Assembly: GCA_017435385.1 (NCBI GenBank)
Contig: JAFSFB010000003.1
Location: 1-64,000, forward strand
DNA from: Clostridia bacterium
Lineage (GTDB): Bacteria > Bacillota > Clostridia > Oscillospirales > Acutalibacteraceae
DNA: 64,000 nt
Reading direction: 5' to 3'
Shown here: positions 56,252 to 64,000 of the stretch, one piece after another
Position numbering within the stretch: position 1 is the stretch's first letter
Layout of the letters: each line of letters begins with the position of its first letter
Program-made: the position numbers and the translations under genes
Notes under the pieces: generated by a model
What the model was told of the DNA's origin: nothing
Databases searched by the model: none
Seen by the model: only the letters and a program-made list of their open reading frames with translations

Positions 56252-58825
56252 TTAAAATTCATCCGATCCTGCGTAGTCGTCGTCATCGTCGAAAACATCG
56301 TCGATATTCGGCGCCGCACCGTCGGCAAGAGCCTGCATTTCATACCACTGCTGCTTTGAAATCAGAACCGCTCTCGGCTTTGCTCCCTCGGAGGGACCGA
56401 CAATGCCCTTTTCTTCAAGCTGATCCATAACTCTCGAGGCTCTCGCATAGCCGAGCTTTAGCTTTTTCTGAAGCATGGTCGTTGAAGCGCCGCCCGCATT
56501 GACAACAACCTCGATGGCATCGTTGAGAGCAGGATCCCAATCGCTGTCATCATCGTCGTCAGTGGCCTTCTTCTTGGCATTTTCAGCCTCTGCCGCCTTG
56601 TTTTCGATTTCCTTGATCGTTTCTTCATTATAAGTCGTTGACGACTGCGATTTGATGAACGAAACAACCTTGTCAACCTCGGAATCGGAGATAAAGCAGC
56701 CCTGAACACGGGTTGATTTCGATGAGCCTATCGGGCAGAAAAGCATGTCGCCGTTGCCGAGAAGCTTTTCCGCGCCCATCTGATCGATAATGATTCTCGA
56801 GTCCGTGGGCGATGAAACGGAAAGCGCAATTCGGCTGGGAATATTCGCTTTGATAAGACCTGTGATAACATCAACGGAAGGTCTTTGAGTTGCGATAACA
56901 AGATGAATGCCTGCCGCTCTTGCCTTCTGGGCAAGACGGATGATGGAATCCTCAACCTCTTTGGGAGAAACCATCATGAGGTCGGCAAGCTCATCGATAA
57001 AAATAACGATCTGAGGCATCTTTTTGAACTCGGGCTTTGAGTCGCAAAGAAGGTTGAAGCCCTTGATATCCCTTGTTCCGCTCTCGGCAAACATGGCATA
57101 TCTGCGATCCATTTCACCGACCGCCCAGCTCAGAGCACCTGCCGCCTTTCTCGGGTTGGAAACAACGGGAACCTCAAGATGTGCAATTCCGTTATAGTTA
57201 GTGAATTCAACCATCTTGGGGTCAATCATGATGAGTCTGACCTCATCGGGAGAAGCGTTATAAAGAATGCTGACGATCATCGCATTGAGGCATACGGATT
57301 TACCTGAGCCCGTGGTACCCGCAACGAGAAGATGGGGCATCTTCGCAAGGTCGGCGCAGATAATCTTACCCGTAATATCTTTTCCGAGAGCAACATTGAG
57401 CTTGCTCTCAGCATCTCTGAACTGAGGTGTATCAATGGTTTCACGCATTGTGACCATCGACTTTGCGCTGTTGGGAACTTCGATGCCGATTGCCGATTTT
57501 CCGGGAATCGGAGCTTCGATACGAACGCTCGTTGCGGCAAGGCGCAGAGCGATATCGTCGGAAAGGTTTGTGATCTTGTTTATTCTGACACCCGCATCGG
57601 GAACAAGCTCGTATCTTGTAACCGAAGGGCCTCTTGTGATATTGACGACCTCAGCTTTGATTTTAAAGCTTTCAAGAGTCGAAATGAGCTTTCTTGCGCC
57701 GAGCTGAGTTTCCGCATCGTTCTCGGCAACACCCGACTTCTCAACATATCTCAGGCAGTCGATCGGGGGAAAAATATATTCAGGCTCCTTCTTCTCTTCT
57801 TCATCAGGAAATTCTCTGCCGTCATCATCCCCGTCAAGAGGATCTCCGTCGGGCTTCTGAGGAGCCTTTGTGCGGCGTTTCTTTTCTTTTACAGCCTCTT
57901 CAACAGTATCCTCAACAACATTCGTTTCAGTCGCATCGGGAAGCTTGATGACGGGAATCTCGGGATCATATTCCTTGTTGTCCTCAGGAGTAAAGGTTAT
58001 GACAACATCGTCTGCGGGTTTTTCATCCGTATTTGTGAATGTGGATTCGTCGGTGACAAACTTATCGCCGAACTCCTCATCGTCGTCAACCGAAACCGTC
58101 GGCTTTGCGGGAGGCGAAAATTTCTTCTTCTCCTGCTCCCTCGCTTCTCTTTCAGCTGCAAGGCGTTCACGCTTCTGAGCGTTCTGCTCAAGCTTTTCGC
58201 TCGTTATCTCGCCAACCTTTTTAACAGGTTTCTTGACGGCTGAAATAACAGCTTCTATCGATATTCCCGTAATAAGAAGGAATGTGAGAATGACAAGAAC
58301 GATAACCGTCAGCATGGCGGGTGTTTTGCCGAAAAGTCTGGCAATAAGACCTCCGATAACCGCTCCGAGAACACCTCCGCTTTTAAGAGTCGGAGCTGCC
58401 GCCCAGACATCGGATATCTGCTGAGAGAGAACGGTGCCTATAAAATATTCCTTAGTTCCGAATCCGATATGTACGGCGGCGCTGACAAGGGCAAGAATAA
58501 TGCCGATGCCGATAATGTTAGCCGCAGTTCCCTTTCGTGGAGTTTCTTTTGAATAAGCAAACGCCGCATAGATCATATAGATCGGTACGAGGAAGGTCAC
58601 AAAGCCGAAAATGCCGTAAAGGCTGTTGTGCATGAACTGCCATACGCTCTGTCCTTCGATAAGTGCGATGAACAGCATGATAACCGCAACCGCCATTACA
58701 ATTATGGAGTTACGCTGCTTCACCGCCAAGGGAGATGCCTCCCTGACATTATCCTTTACCGTCTGATTTTTTGCCGCCTTTTTTTTCTTTGCGGGCGGCG
58801 TTTTCTTTTTGCTTGTGCCTGCCAT
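56252..58825 (-). CDS. spoIIIE: DNA translocase FtsK/SpoIIIE
   Basis: A protein of about 857 residues. A lysine-rich N-terminus precedes four membrane helices (about 40-185), a charged linker (about 200-370), and the motor: Walker A LLVAGTTGSGKSVCLNA (about 505) and Walker B IVIFIDELADLMMV. The C-terminal winged-helix gamma domain (LQKKLKLGYARASRVMDQLEEKGIVG, in parts) reads orienting sequences. It pumps chromosome into the daughter cell or forespore. The ATG at 58825 (MAGTSKKK) is preferred; an upstream ATG four codons earlier is possible. The adjacency to tepA is as in Bacillus spoIIIE. Confidence 0.95.
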   Translation of the reverse strand: MAGTSKKKTPPAKKKKAAKNQTVKDNVREASPLAVKQRNSIIVMAVAVIMLFIALIEGQSVWQFMHNSLYGIFGFVTFLVPIYMIYAAFAYSKETPRKGTAANIIGIGIILALVSAAVHIGFGTKEYFIGTVLSQQISDVWAAAPTLKSGGVLGAVIGGLIARLFGKTPAMLTVIVLVILTFLLITGISIEAVISAVKKPVKKVGEITSEKLEQNAQKRERLAAEREAREQEKKKFSPPAKPTVSVDDDEEFGDKFVTDESTFTNTDEKPADDVVITFTPEDNKEYDPEIPVIKLPDATETNVVEDTVEEAVKEKKRRTKAPQKPDGDPLDGDDDGREFPDEEEKKEPEYIFPPIDCLRYVEKSGVAENDAETQLGARKLISTLESFKIKAEVVNITRGPSVTRYELVPDAGVRINKITNLSDDIALRLAATSVRIEAPIPGKSAIGIEVPNSAKSMVTMRETIDTPQFRDAESKLNVALGKDITGKIICADLAKMPHLLVAGTTGSGKSVCLNAMIVSILYNASPDEVRLIMIDPKMVEFTNYNGIAHLEVPVVSNPRKAAGALSWAVGEMDRRYAMFAESGTRDIKGFNLLCDSKPEFKKMPQIVIFIDELADLMMVSPKEVEDSIIRLAQKARAAGIHLVIATQRPSVDVITGLIKANIPSRIALSVSSPTDSRIIIDQMGAEKLLGNGDMLFCPIGSSKSTRVQGCFISDSEVDKVVSFIKSQSSTTYNEETIKEIENKAAEAENAKKKATDDDDDSDWDPALNDAIEVVVNAGGASTTMLQKKLKLGYARASRVMDQLEEKGIVGPSEGAKPRAVLISKQQWYEMQALADGAAPNIDDVFDDDDDYAGSDEF

Positions 58826-59621
58826 TGATTTCTTCATCCTTTCGGAGCCGAGCATCCGTTTTATTATTATTTTTCTTGTTATTTTCAATCATTTCATATA
58901 AGCATTCAAGCGCATCCGACAGACTTCCGATCGAATCTATCAGACCCTCCTCGACAGCCTTGCTCCCCTCAAGAACCGTTCCGACATCGAGAACGAGCTC
59001 GCCCGTTGCAAGCATAAGCTCTCTGAACCGATCGGGAGAAATACGGGAATTATCCGAAACGAAGCGGACTATCCTCTCCTGCATCTGTTCAAAATATGAC
59101 AGAGTCTGAGGAACGCCGAGAACAAGACCGTTCATTCTGACGGGATGCACCGTCATCGTTGCCGACGGGGTAATGAACGATCTGTCTGCCGAAACGGCAA
59201 GCGGAACGCCGATCGAATGACCTCCGCCGAGAACGAGAGATACAGTCGGAGTTTTCATTCCGCTGATAAGCTCGGCGATCGCAAGACCGGCTTCGATATC
59301 GCCACCGACGGTGTTCAGAATGAGAATCAGACCGTCGATCCCGTCGCTTTCCTCAATCGCAACAAGCTGAGGAATGACATGCTCATATTTTGTGGTTTTG
59401 TTCTGTGCAGGGAGAATATAATGCCCTTCAACCTGACCGATGACCGTCAGACAATGGATCACATTATCGCCCTTGCGCACGGTTATTGATCCCGTTTCAA
59501 TGATGTTGCTTATCGCCTCGCTGACGCCGCAGTCGGAATTTCCCGAGCTGAAATCATTCGGCTGAAACGCAGGCGACGAAATATAAAAATTATCTTTTCT
59601 GCCGTTTTGGTTATTGCTCAC
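58749..59621 (-). CDS. tepA: TepA-like ClpP-family protease
   Basis: A 290-residue protein with the ClpP/crotonase fold. The segment GLILILNTVGGDIEAGLAIAELI (in parts, about 98-120) and the catalytic serine region LGGGHSIGVPLAVSADRSF (about 131-150, serine flanked by HSIG), then SATMTVHPVRMNG with the likely histidine (about 159) match TepA/YmfB of Bacillus, which sits upstream of spoIIIE. TepA has been linked to signal-peptide degradation and protein translocation. The C-terminal tail is extremely lysine/asparagine-rich and overlaps the ftsK start by 77 bases. Confidence 0.9.
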   Translation of the reverse strand: MSNNQNGRKDNFYISSPAFQPNDFSSGNSDCGVSEAISNIIETGSITVRKGDNVIHCLTVIGQVEGHYILPAQNKTTKYEHVIPQLVAIEESDGIDGLILILNTVGGDIEAGLAIAELISGMKTPTVSLVLGGGHSIGVPLAVSADRSFITPSATMTVHPVRMNGLVLGVPQTLSYFEQMQERIVRFVSDNSRISPDRFRELMLATGELVLDVGTVLEGSKAVEEGLIDSIGSLSDALECLYEMIENNKKNNNKTDARLRKDEEINGRHKQKENAARKEKKGGKKSDGKG

Positions 59622-59793
59622 GAATATCTTACCTCTCTTAACATTTCATAAGGTTATTATTCGCAAAAAGAGCAAAAATAGACATACTCCGGCATTATTA
59701 AATCATTATATCATCGCTATCAGAAATTTGCAACTGAAAAACGCAACATTTTGTATAAGAAAGTAAAAATTTTTCAACGATTTGTGTTAGCGG

Positions 59794-59822
59794 TTGATAC
59801 CGCTCAATTCTTATGCTATAAT
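59794..59822 (+). promoter_or_regulatory. Promoter of the sirtuin-acetyltransferase operon
   Basis: TTGATA (59794-59799), 17 bases, TATAAT (59817-59822). The expected transcript start falls next to the GAGGTGA site (59829-59835) of the ATG at 59841, giving an unusually short leader of about 12 bases. Confidence 0.82.
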
Positions 59823-59840
59823 TATTCCGAGGTGAAAACA

Positions 59841-60557
59841 ATGACGGTAAATGAGCTGAACGCAATAATCAGTTCAAGCAAAAAAGCAGTGTTTTTCGGA
59901 GGCGCAGGTGTATCGACAGAAAGCGGTATTCCCGATTTCAGGTCACCCGACGGCATATATATGAGCAAGCAGAAATACCCACCCGAAACTATGCTCAGCC
60001 ACACATTTTTCATGGAGCACACTGAGGATTTCTGGGATTTTTACAGAAACATGCTCTACTGCCCCGATGTCAAACCGAACGCAGCTCATTTTAAGCTTGC
60101 CGAGCTTGAAAAAGCAGGAAAGCTCACGGCTGTTGTTACTCAGAATATCGACGGTCTGCATTCTGCTGCAGGCAGCAAAAACGTTTATGAGCTTCACGGC
60201 TCAGCTTTGCGAAACTACTGCATGAAATGCGGAAAATTTTATACCGCCGACGAAGTTATGAGCGTAAACGGCATACCCGAATGCTCTTGCGGCGGAATCA
60301 TAAAGCCTGATGTCGTGCTTTACGAAGAAGCTCTTGACGATGACATAGTTTCAGGTGCTCTCAATGCAATTTCAAACGCAGATACTCTCATTGTTGCAGG
60401 CACATCGCTGACGGTTTATCCTGCCGCAGGCTTCATAAGATATTTCGGCGGCGAGAACTTGATCCTTATCAACCGTGACAAAACGGCAATGGATTCTGCA
60501 TTCAGTCACATCATTCACGGCAAGGTCGGAGAAATCATGGAGAAAATTAAATTATGA
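59841..60557 (+). CDS. cobB: NAD-dependent protein deacylase, sirtuin (CobB-like)
   Basis: A 238-residue sirtuin. The NAD-binding loop is FFGGAGVSTESGIPDFRS (about 19-36), TQNIDGLHSAAGS and ELHG contain the catalytic Asn/Asp and His (about 101-120). Zinc cysteines are in YCMKCGKF and PECSCGG. GTSLTVYPAAG and INRDKT complete the NAD site. It removes acetyl or related groups from protein lysines. The downstream gene for a GNAT acetyltransferase overlaps by four bases (ATGA), suggesting a linked acylation/deacylation pair. Confidence 0.94.
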   Translation: MTVNELNAIISSSKKAVFFGGAGVSTESGIPDFRSPDGIYMSKQKYPPETMLSHTFFMEHTEDFWDFYRNMLYCPDVKPNAAHFKLAELEKAGKLTAVVTQNIDGLHSAAGSKNVYELHGSALRNYCMKCGKFYTADEVMSVNGIPECSCGGIIKPDVVLYEEALDDDIVSGALNAISNADTLIVAGTSLTVYPAAGFIRYFGGENLILINRDKTAMDSAFSHIIHGKVGEIMEKIKL

Positions 60558-60988
60558 TAAGATTAATTGAATTTGATGAATTGAATAAACTGCTTGAATT
60601 ATACCTTCATTTACACGAAAAAGAAATTCCCGAAAACTCCGAGAATTTAATTAACACATGGAAAAATATCTGTAACGACCCTAACCATCATATAATTATT
60701 TGCGAAGAAAACAAAAAGATCGTTTCCTCATGTGTATGTGTTATTATTCCCAATCTTACACACAGCCTAAGACCGTACGCACTCATTGAAAACGTTGTTA
60801 CTCACAAGGACTTTCGCAACAAAGGCTATGCAACAGCCTGTCTTGATTTTGCCAAAGAAATTGCGTTAAAAAATAATTGCTACAAAATGATGCTGTTAAC
60901 CGGTTCAAAAAATGAAGATACATTAAATTTCTACAGTAAAGCAGGATACAATTGCAACGATAAAACAGCATTTATACAATGGTTATAA
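60554..60988 (+). CDS. GNAT-family N-acetyltransferase
   Basis: A 144-residue protein of the GNAT fold. Motif A with the acetyl-CoA pyrophosphate loop is VVTHKDFRNKGYATACLDFAKE (in parts, about 77-95; Q/RxxGxG/A pattern RNKGYA), followed by YKMMLLTGSKNEDTLNFYSKAGY. Its start overlaps the sirtuin stop. Gene coupling suggests it may acetylate a protein or small amine whose state is reset by the sirtuin. Substrate unknown. The gene is more A+T-rich than its neighbours. Confidence 0.85.
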   Translation: MIRLIEFDELNKLLELYLHLHEKEIPENSENLINTWKNICNDPNHHIIICEENKKIVSSCVCVIIPNLTHSLRPYALIENVVTHKDFRNKGYATACLDFAKEIALKNNCYKMMLLTGSKNEDTLNFYSKAGYNCNDKTAFIQWL

Positions 60989-60994
60989 TTTTGC

Positions 60995-61014
60995 GGGCGA
61001 TTCGTGAATCGCCC
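60995..61014. repeat. Palindromic REP-like element
   Basis: GGGCGATTCGTGAATCGCCC is a perfect palindrome with 9-base arms and a two-base centre, flanked by TTGC and CTACAA. I recall this type as an interspersed repeat in gut Firmicutes, but only this copy is in the window. Confidence 0.6.
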
Positions 61015-61023
61015 CTACAAAAT

Positions 61024-61066
61024 GAAAAATCCGCCGAGGTCAGACTGTCCTCGGCGGTATTTTTTT
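61024..61066. terminator. Bidirectional terminator between GNAT gene and fhs
   Basis: CCGCCGAGG (61031-61039) pairs perfectly with CCTCGGCGG (61049-61057). T7 follows on the plus strand and ATTTTTC on the minus strand, serving two convergent genes. Confidence 0.93.
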
Positions 61067-61071
61067 GAATT

Positions 61072-62739
61072 TCAGAAGAGTCCGCTGATCTTGCCGTTTT
61101 CGTCAACATCGATTCTCTCTGCGGCAGGAACCTTGGGCAGACCGGGCATGGTCATGATGTCGCCCGTGAGAACAACGATGAAGCCCGCACCTGCGGAAAT
61201 CTTGACATTCTTGACGGTAACGGTGAAGTTATCGGGTGCGCCGAGCTTCGTTGCATCGTCCGAGAAGCTGTACTGAGTTTTTGCAACGCAGACGGGAAGA
61301 TTGGCATAGCCGTTTGCGGTAAGAGTATCTATCTGCTTCTTTGCGGCAGGAAGAACGTTGATGCCGTCGCCGCCGTAAACCTTCTTGACAATGGCTTCGA
61401 TCTTATCTTCGATCGTGCCGTCAAGCTCATATGAGAATGTGAAATCGTTGGGCTGTTCGCAAAGAGAAACGATCTCCTTTGCAAGCTCTTCGCCGCCCTT
61501 GCCGCCTTCCGCCCAGACGGTCGAAAGAACAACATTTACGCCGAGCTCCTTGCACTTTTTGATAATGAGGTCAACCTCTGCATCGGTATCAGTCGGGAAA
61601 CGGTTAACGGCTACAACCGAGGGAAGCTTATAAACATTTTTAATATTTGAAACATGGCGGAGAAGATTGGGAATACCCTTCTCGAGAGCCTCAAGATTCT
61701 CTGCTCCGAGCTCGGTCTTGGCAAGACCGCCGTGCATTTTGAGAGCTCTGATCGTTGCAACGATAACAACGGCATCGGGCTTGAGTCCCGCATAGCGGCA
61801 CTTGATATCGAGGAACTTTTCAGCGCCGAGGTCAGCACCGAAGCCTGCTTCCGTAACGGCATAATCGCCGAGCTTCATTGCAAGCCTGGTCGCCATAACA
61901 GAGTTACAGCCGTGAGCAATATTTGCAAAAGGACCGCCGTGAACGAGAGCGGGTGTGCCTTCGAGAGTCTGAACGAGATTGGGCTTGAGAGCATCCTTGA
62001 GAAGAGCCGTCATCGCACCCTCAGCCTTGAGCTGACCTGCGGTTACGGGCTTTTCATCATAGGTATAGCCGACAATGATTCTCGAAAGTCTTTCCTTGAG
62101 GTCGGTAATCGAGGTTGCAAGGCAGAGAACAGCCATGATTTCGGATGCAACGGTGATATCGTAGCCGTCTTCTCTGGGAACGCCGTTGACTCTTCCGCCA
62201 AGACCGTCGGTAACGAAGCGGAGCTGTCTGTCGTTCATATCAACGCAGCGTTTCCATGTGATCCTTCTGGGATCGATATTGAGAGAATTGCCCTGATAAA
62301 TATGGTTATCAAGCATAGCAGCAAGAAGGTTGTTTGCAGCTCCGATCGCATGGAAGTCGCCCGTGAAATGAAGGTTGATATCCTCCATGGGGACAACCTG
62401 AGCATAGCCGCCGCCCGCAGCGCCGCCCTTGACACCGAAAACGGGGCCGAGAGAGGGCTCACGAAGAGCAACCATAACATTCTTGCCGATCCTCTTCAGA
62501 CCGTCGGCAAGACCGATCGTTGTTGTTGTTTTACCCTCGCCTGCAGGCGTGGGAGTGATTGCGGTGACAAGGATGAGCTTGCCGTCCTTTTTGTCGCTGT
62601 CTTTGAGAAGAGAAAGGTCAACCTTTGCTTTGTAGTTTCCGTACTGTTCAAGATACTTGCCGTCAATCCCTGCGGTTTCCGCAATTTCGGCAATGGGTTT
62701 CATCTGAACGGACTGAGCAATTTCAATATCAGTCATCAT
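61072..62739 (-). CDS. fhs: Formate-tetrahydrofolate ligase
   Basis: A 555-residue enzyme making 10-formyltetrahydrofolate from formate, THF and ATP. The ATP loop is [21 protein letters not shown] (in parts, about 61-80), [28 protein letters not shown] (in parts) and [18 protein letters not shown] follow. It supplies one-carbon units for purine synthesis or acetogenesis. Either of two adjacent ATG codons may start it, behind AAAGGAG. Expression is under the ZTP riboswitch at 62804-62907, in line with its role in purine one-carbon metabolism. Confidence 0.97.
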   Translation of the reverse strand: MMTDIEIAQSVQMKPIAEIAETAGIDGKYLEQYGNYKAKVDLSLLKDSDKKDGKLILVTAITPTPAGEGKTTTTIGLADGLKRIGKNVMVALREPSLGPVFGVKGGAAGGGYAQVVPMEDINLHFTGDFHAIGAANNLLAAMLDNHIYQGNSLNIDPRRITWKRCVDMNDRQLRFVTDGLGGRVNGVPREDGYDITVASEIMAVLCLATSITDLKERLSRIIVGYTYDEKPVTAGQLKAEGAMTALLKDALKPNLVQTLEGTPALVHGGPFANIAHGCNSVMATRLAMKLGDYAVTEAGFGADLGAEKFLDIKCRYAGLKPDAVVIVATIRALKMHGGLAKTELGAENLEALEKGIPNLLRHVSNIKNVYKLPSVVAVNRFPTDTDAEVDLIIKKCKELGVNVVLSTVWAEGGKGGEELAKEIVSLCEQPNDFTFSYELDGTIEDKIEAIVKKVYGGDGINVLPAAKKQIDTLTANGYANLPVCVAKTQYSFSDDATKLGAPDNFTVTVKNVKISAGAGFIVVLTGDIMTMPGLPKVPAAERIDVDENGKISGLF

Positions 62740-62803
62740 AATTTCCGGCTCCTTTTCGTTTCATAATTATTCTGCACCGCAACCGTTTCCGAAAAACAGA
62801 AAA

Positions 62804-62907
62804 GGGCAGTCCTGCCGCTTAAAACAGAACTGCCCAGACGGTCGGCATAAAATCAGATTTCTTGCTCCTTCGCAGTTCTCTGCTTGATCCGTCAGTCACA
62901 AAAAATC
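62804..62907 (-). ncRNA. ZTP (pfl motif) riboswitch with overlapping terminator
   Basis: On the minus strand: P1 GATTT/AAATC (62903-62907 and 62856-62860 as read on plus), P2 GCAG/CTGC, the conserved GTGACTG and GGAGCA, a linker, then CCGTCTGGGCA (62830-62841), the second ligand-binding block. The pseudoknot pairs ACGG after GACTG with CCGT before CTGGGCA. The 3' part GGGCAGTTCTG also pairs with CAGGACTGCCC (62804-62814), followed by TTTT, a terminator mutually exclusive with the aptamer. ZTP binding would turn fhs on. Confidence 0.9.
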
Positions 62908-62925
62908 TTTATTATTTACGGAAAA

Positions 62926-62954
62926 ATATTATCACATCGTGCGGGTTTTGTCAA
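62926..62954 (-). promoter_or_regulatory. Promoter of fhs
   Basis: Minus strand TTGACA (62949-62954), 17 bases, TAATAT (62926-62931), placing the transcript start just before the riboswitch. The rest of the 397-base gap 62740-63136 holds the riboswitch and the promoter of the next gene. Confidence 0.85.
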
Positions 62955-63069
62955 GACAGCAGACTGCGTTTACGAGTTTTCGTCATACTTAACAAACTGC
63001 TGATTTATTAAGCATTGAATTTTTTCGCATAAAATTTTGAAAAGTCGGACAAAAATTTGTATTTTAGTG

Positions 63070-63098
63070 TTGTTTTAAACAATCAAATGTGGTATACT
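63070..63098 (+). promoter_or_regulatory. Promoter of the GlpA-like oxidoreductase gene
   Basis: TTGTTT (63070-63075), 17 bases, TATACT (63093-63098), about 40 bases before the ATG at 63137. Confidence 0.75.
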
Positions 63099-63136
63099 TT
63101 TTTATCGGAAATTATAATAAAACGGAGGTTTTATTC

Positions 63137-64000
63137 ATGAATTATGATGTTGCCGTTATCGGCGCAGGCGTCATCGGTTCTCTGATCGCCCGAGAGCTCA
63201 GCCGCTATGACATCAGCGTTGCCCTCGTCGAAAAGTGCAACGATATGGCTATGGCTACCTCGAAGGCAAACAGCGCAATCGTTCACGCAGGCTTCGATGC
63301 AAAGCCCGGCTCGATGAAGGCGAAAATGAACGTTAAAGGCACGGAGCTCATGCCCGCTCTCTGCAGGGAGCTCAGCGTTCCCTTCAAGCCTGTCGGCTCG
63401 CTCGTTGTTGCTTTTTCCGACGATGAAATGAACACCCTCAGAGAGCTTCTCGAAAGAGGAATCGGAAACGGCGTTCCCGGTCTTGAAATCTACGATCAGG
63501 CAAAACTCCGTGAAGCAGAGCCCTTCATCAGCGAAGATGCAAAGGGAGCTCTCTGGGCACCCAGCGCAGGTATTGTCTGCCCCTATGAATTAACAATTGC
63601 CGCTGTTGAAAACGCAGTTGTCAACGGCACGGAATTTATCCGCAATTTTGAAGTTAAAAAGATTGATTTCACCGACGGAATATTCACTCTTTCAAACGGC
63701 GAAAACGAAATCAAATCAAAATATGTTGTCAATGCCGCAGGCGTTTTCTGCGACGAGATCGCCGCTCTCATCGGCGACGATTCGATACATACGATTCCGA
63801 GAAAGGGCGAATATATGCTTTGCGACAAGTCGGTCGGACATCTTGCAAACCATACTATTTTCCAGTGTCCTTCAAAGATGGGCAAGGGAATTCTCGTAAC
63901 TCCCACGGTTGACGGCAATCTGCTTATCGGACCGAGTGCTCTCGACATTGAGGATAAGACCGATGTCACAACAACGGCGGGAACTCTTGCCGATGTTCTC
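63137..64000 (+). CDS. FAD-dependent oxidoreductase, anaerobic glycerol-3-phosphate dehydrogenase type (partial)
   Basis: An open frame from ATG 63137 (GGAGG upstream) runs off the window after 288 codons without a stop. Residues 3-30 form the FAD loop YDVAVIGAGVIGSLIARELS, followed by KANSAIVHAGFDAKPGS and KYVVNAAGVFCDEIA (about 200-214), all typical of the DAO superfamily, with greatest likeness to GlpA/LhgO-like dehydrogenases of Clostridia. In complete genes a C-terminal BFD-like [2Fe-2S] domain follows. Substrate glycerol 3-phosphate or 2-hydroxyglutarate cannot be decided from this part. Confidence 0.88.
   Translation, partial: MNYDVAVIGAGVIGSLIARELSRYDISVALVEKCNDMAMATSKANSAIVHAGFDAKPGSMKAKMNVKGTELMPALCRELSVPFKPVGSLVVAFSDDEMNTLRELLERGIGNGVPGLEIYDQAKLREAEPFISEDAKGALWAPSAGIVCPYELTIAAVENAVVNGTEFIRNFEVKKIDFTDGIFTLSNGENEIKSKYVVNAAGVFCDEIAALIGDDSIHTIPRKGEYMLCDKSVGHLANHTIFQCPSKMGKGILVTPTVDGNLLIGPSALDIEDKTDVTTTAGTLADVL

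Noticed and set aside
57332..58243. Plus-strand open frame of 303 codons
   Set aside because: Antisense of the linker and motor of FtsK/SpoIIIE.
61654..62766. Long plus-strand open frame of 370 codons
   Set aside because: Antisense of fhs, whose ATP loop and full length are evident on the minus strand.

Overview
The window looks like a chromosome segment of a spore-forming, low-to-medium GC member of the Clostridia, most likely Oscillospiraceae/Ruminococcaceae. The evidence is Firmicutes gene content and order: spoIIID, SpoIIIE/FtsK next to TepA, the block miaB-ricA-mutS-mutL-miaA, the division block HlyD-like adaptor-YggS-SepF-DivIVA-LspA-RluD, a ZTP riboswitch in front of fhs, and strong AGGAGG ribosome binding sites. 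TTG start codons are frequent. The genus is not determined. I see no rRNA, CRISPR array or transposase.

Region 1 to about 8.4 kb is accessory and visibly richer in A+T. At the left edge a membrane XRE repressor is followed by a 54-residue membrane microprotein that shares its last membrane motif. Next comes a compact integrative mobilizable element: cysteine-rich VLP protein, DUF927 ATPase/helicase, MobC, relaxase, a 61-residue protein, ParB-like protein, excisionase-like protein and tyrosine integrase. The DUF927 gene is preceded by an iteron-like cluster, and mobC by a candidate oriT. No type IV secretion genes are visible, so transfer would depend on a helper. The element abuts a tRNA-Trp/tRNA-CAU pair, the likely integration neighbourhood.

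Region 8.7 to 17.4 kb: a CrtO-like membrane acyltransferase, a methyltransferase and the two-subunit L-serine dehydratase lie on the minus strand. Divergent from them is a purine salvage and import operon (xpt, BMP lipoprotein, ATPase, two permeases) with an internal terminator-like hairpin after the lipoprotein gene.

Region 17.4 to 26.2 kb: spoIIID with a sigma-E-like promoter, an inositol dehydrogenase, a lipoprotein, the TIGR04086-like/yajC/tgt/queA cluster (queuosine plus Sec accessory), and divergently the lysine/diaminopimelate operon asd-dapA-dapB plus a free-standing ACT-domain protein.

Region 26.2 to 39.5 kb: poorly characterised membrane and secreted proteins, including a BspA-type leucine-rich-repeat gene split by one in-frame stop, then cyclophilin, an acyl-CoA ligase, a metallo-beta-lactamase-fold exoprotein, a SulP-like permease without STAS domain, a lone fumarase beta subunit, a DivIVA-like coiled coil, a large ectodomain protein and a split transketolase.

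Region 39.5 to 59.6 kb is a long minus-strand housekeeping stretch for RNA modification, lipoprotein processing, division, mismatch repair, the Ric/Y-complex, MiaB, a ComEC-like MBL protein with DUF3006, YgiQ, FtsK/SpoIIIE and TepA. Region 59.8 to 64 kb: a sirtuin and a GNAT acetyltransferase, then fhs under a ZTP riboswitch, and the start of a GlpA-like FAD oxidoreductase cut by the window end.
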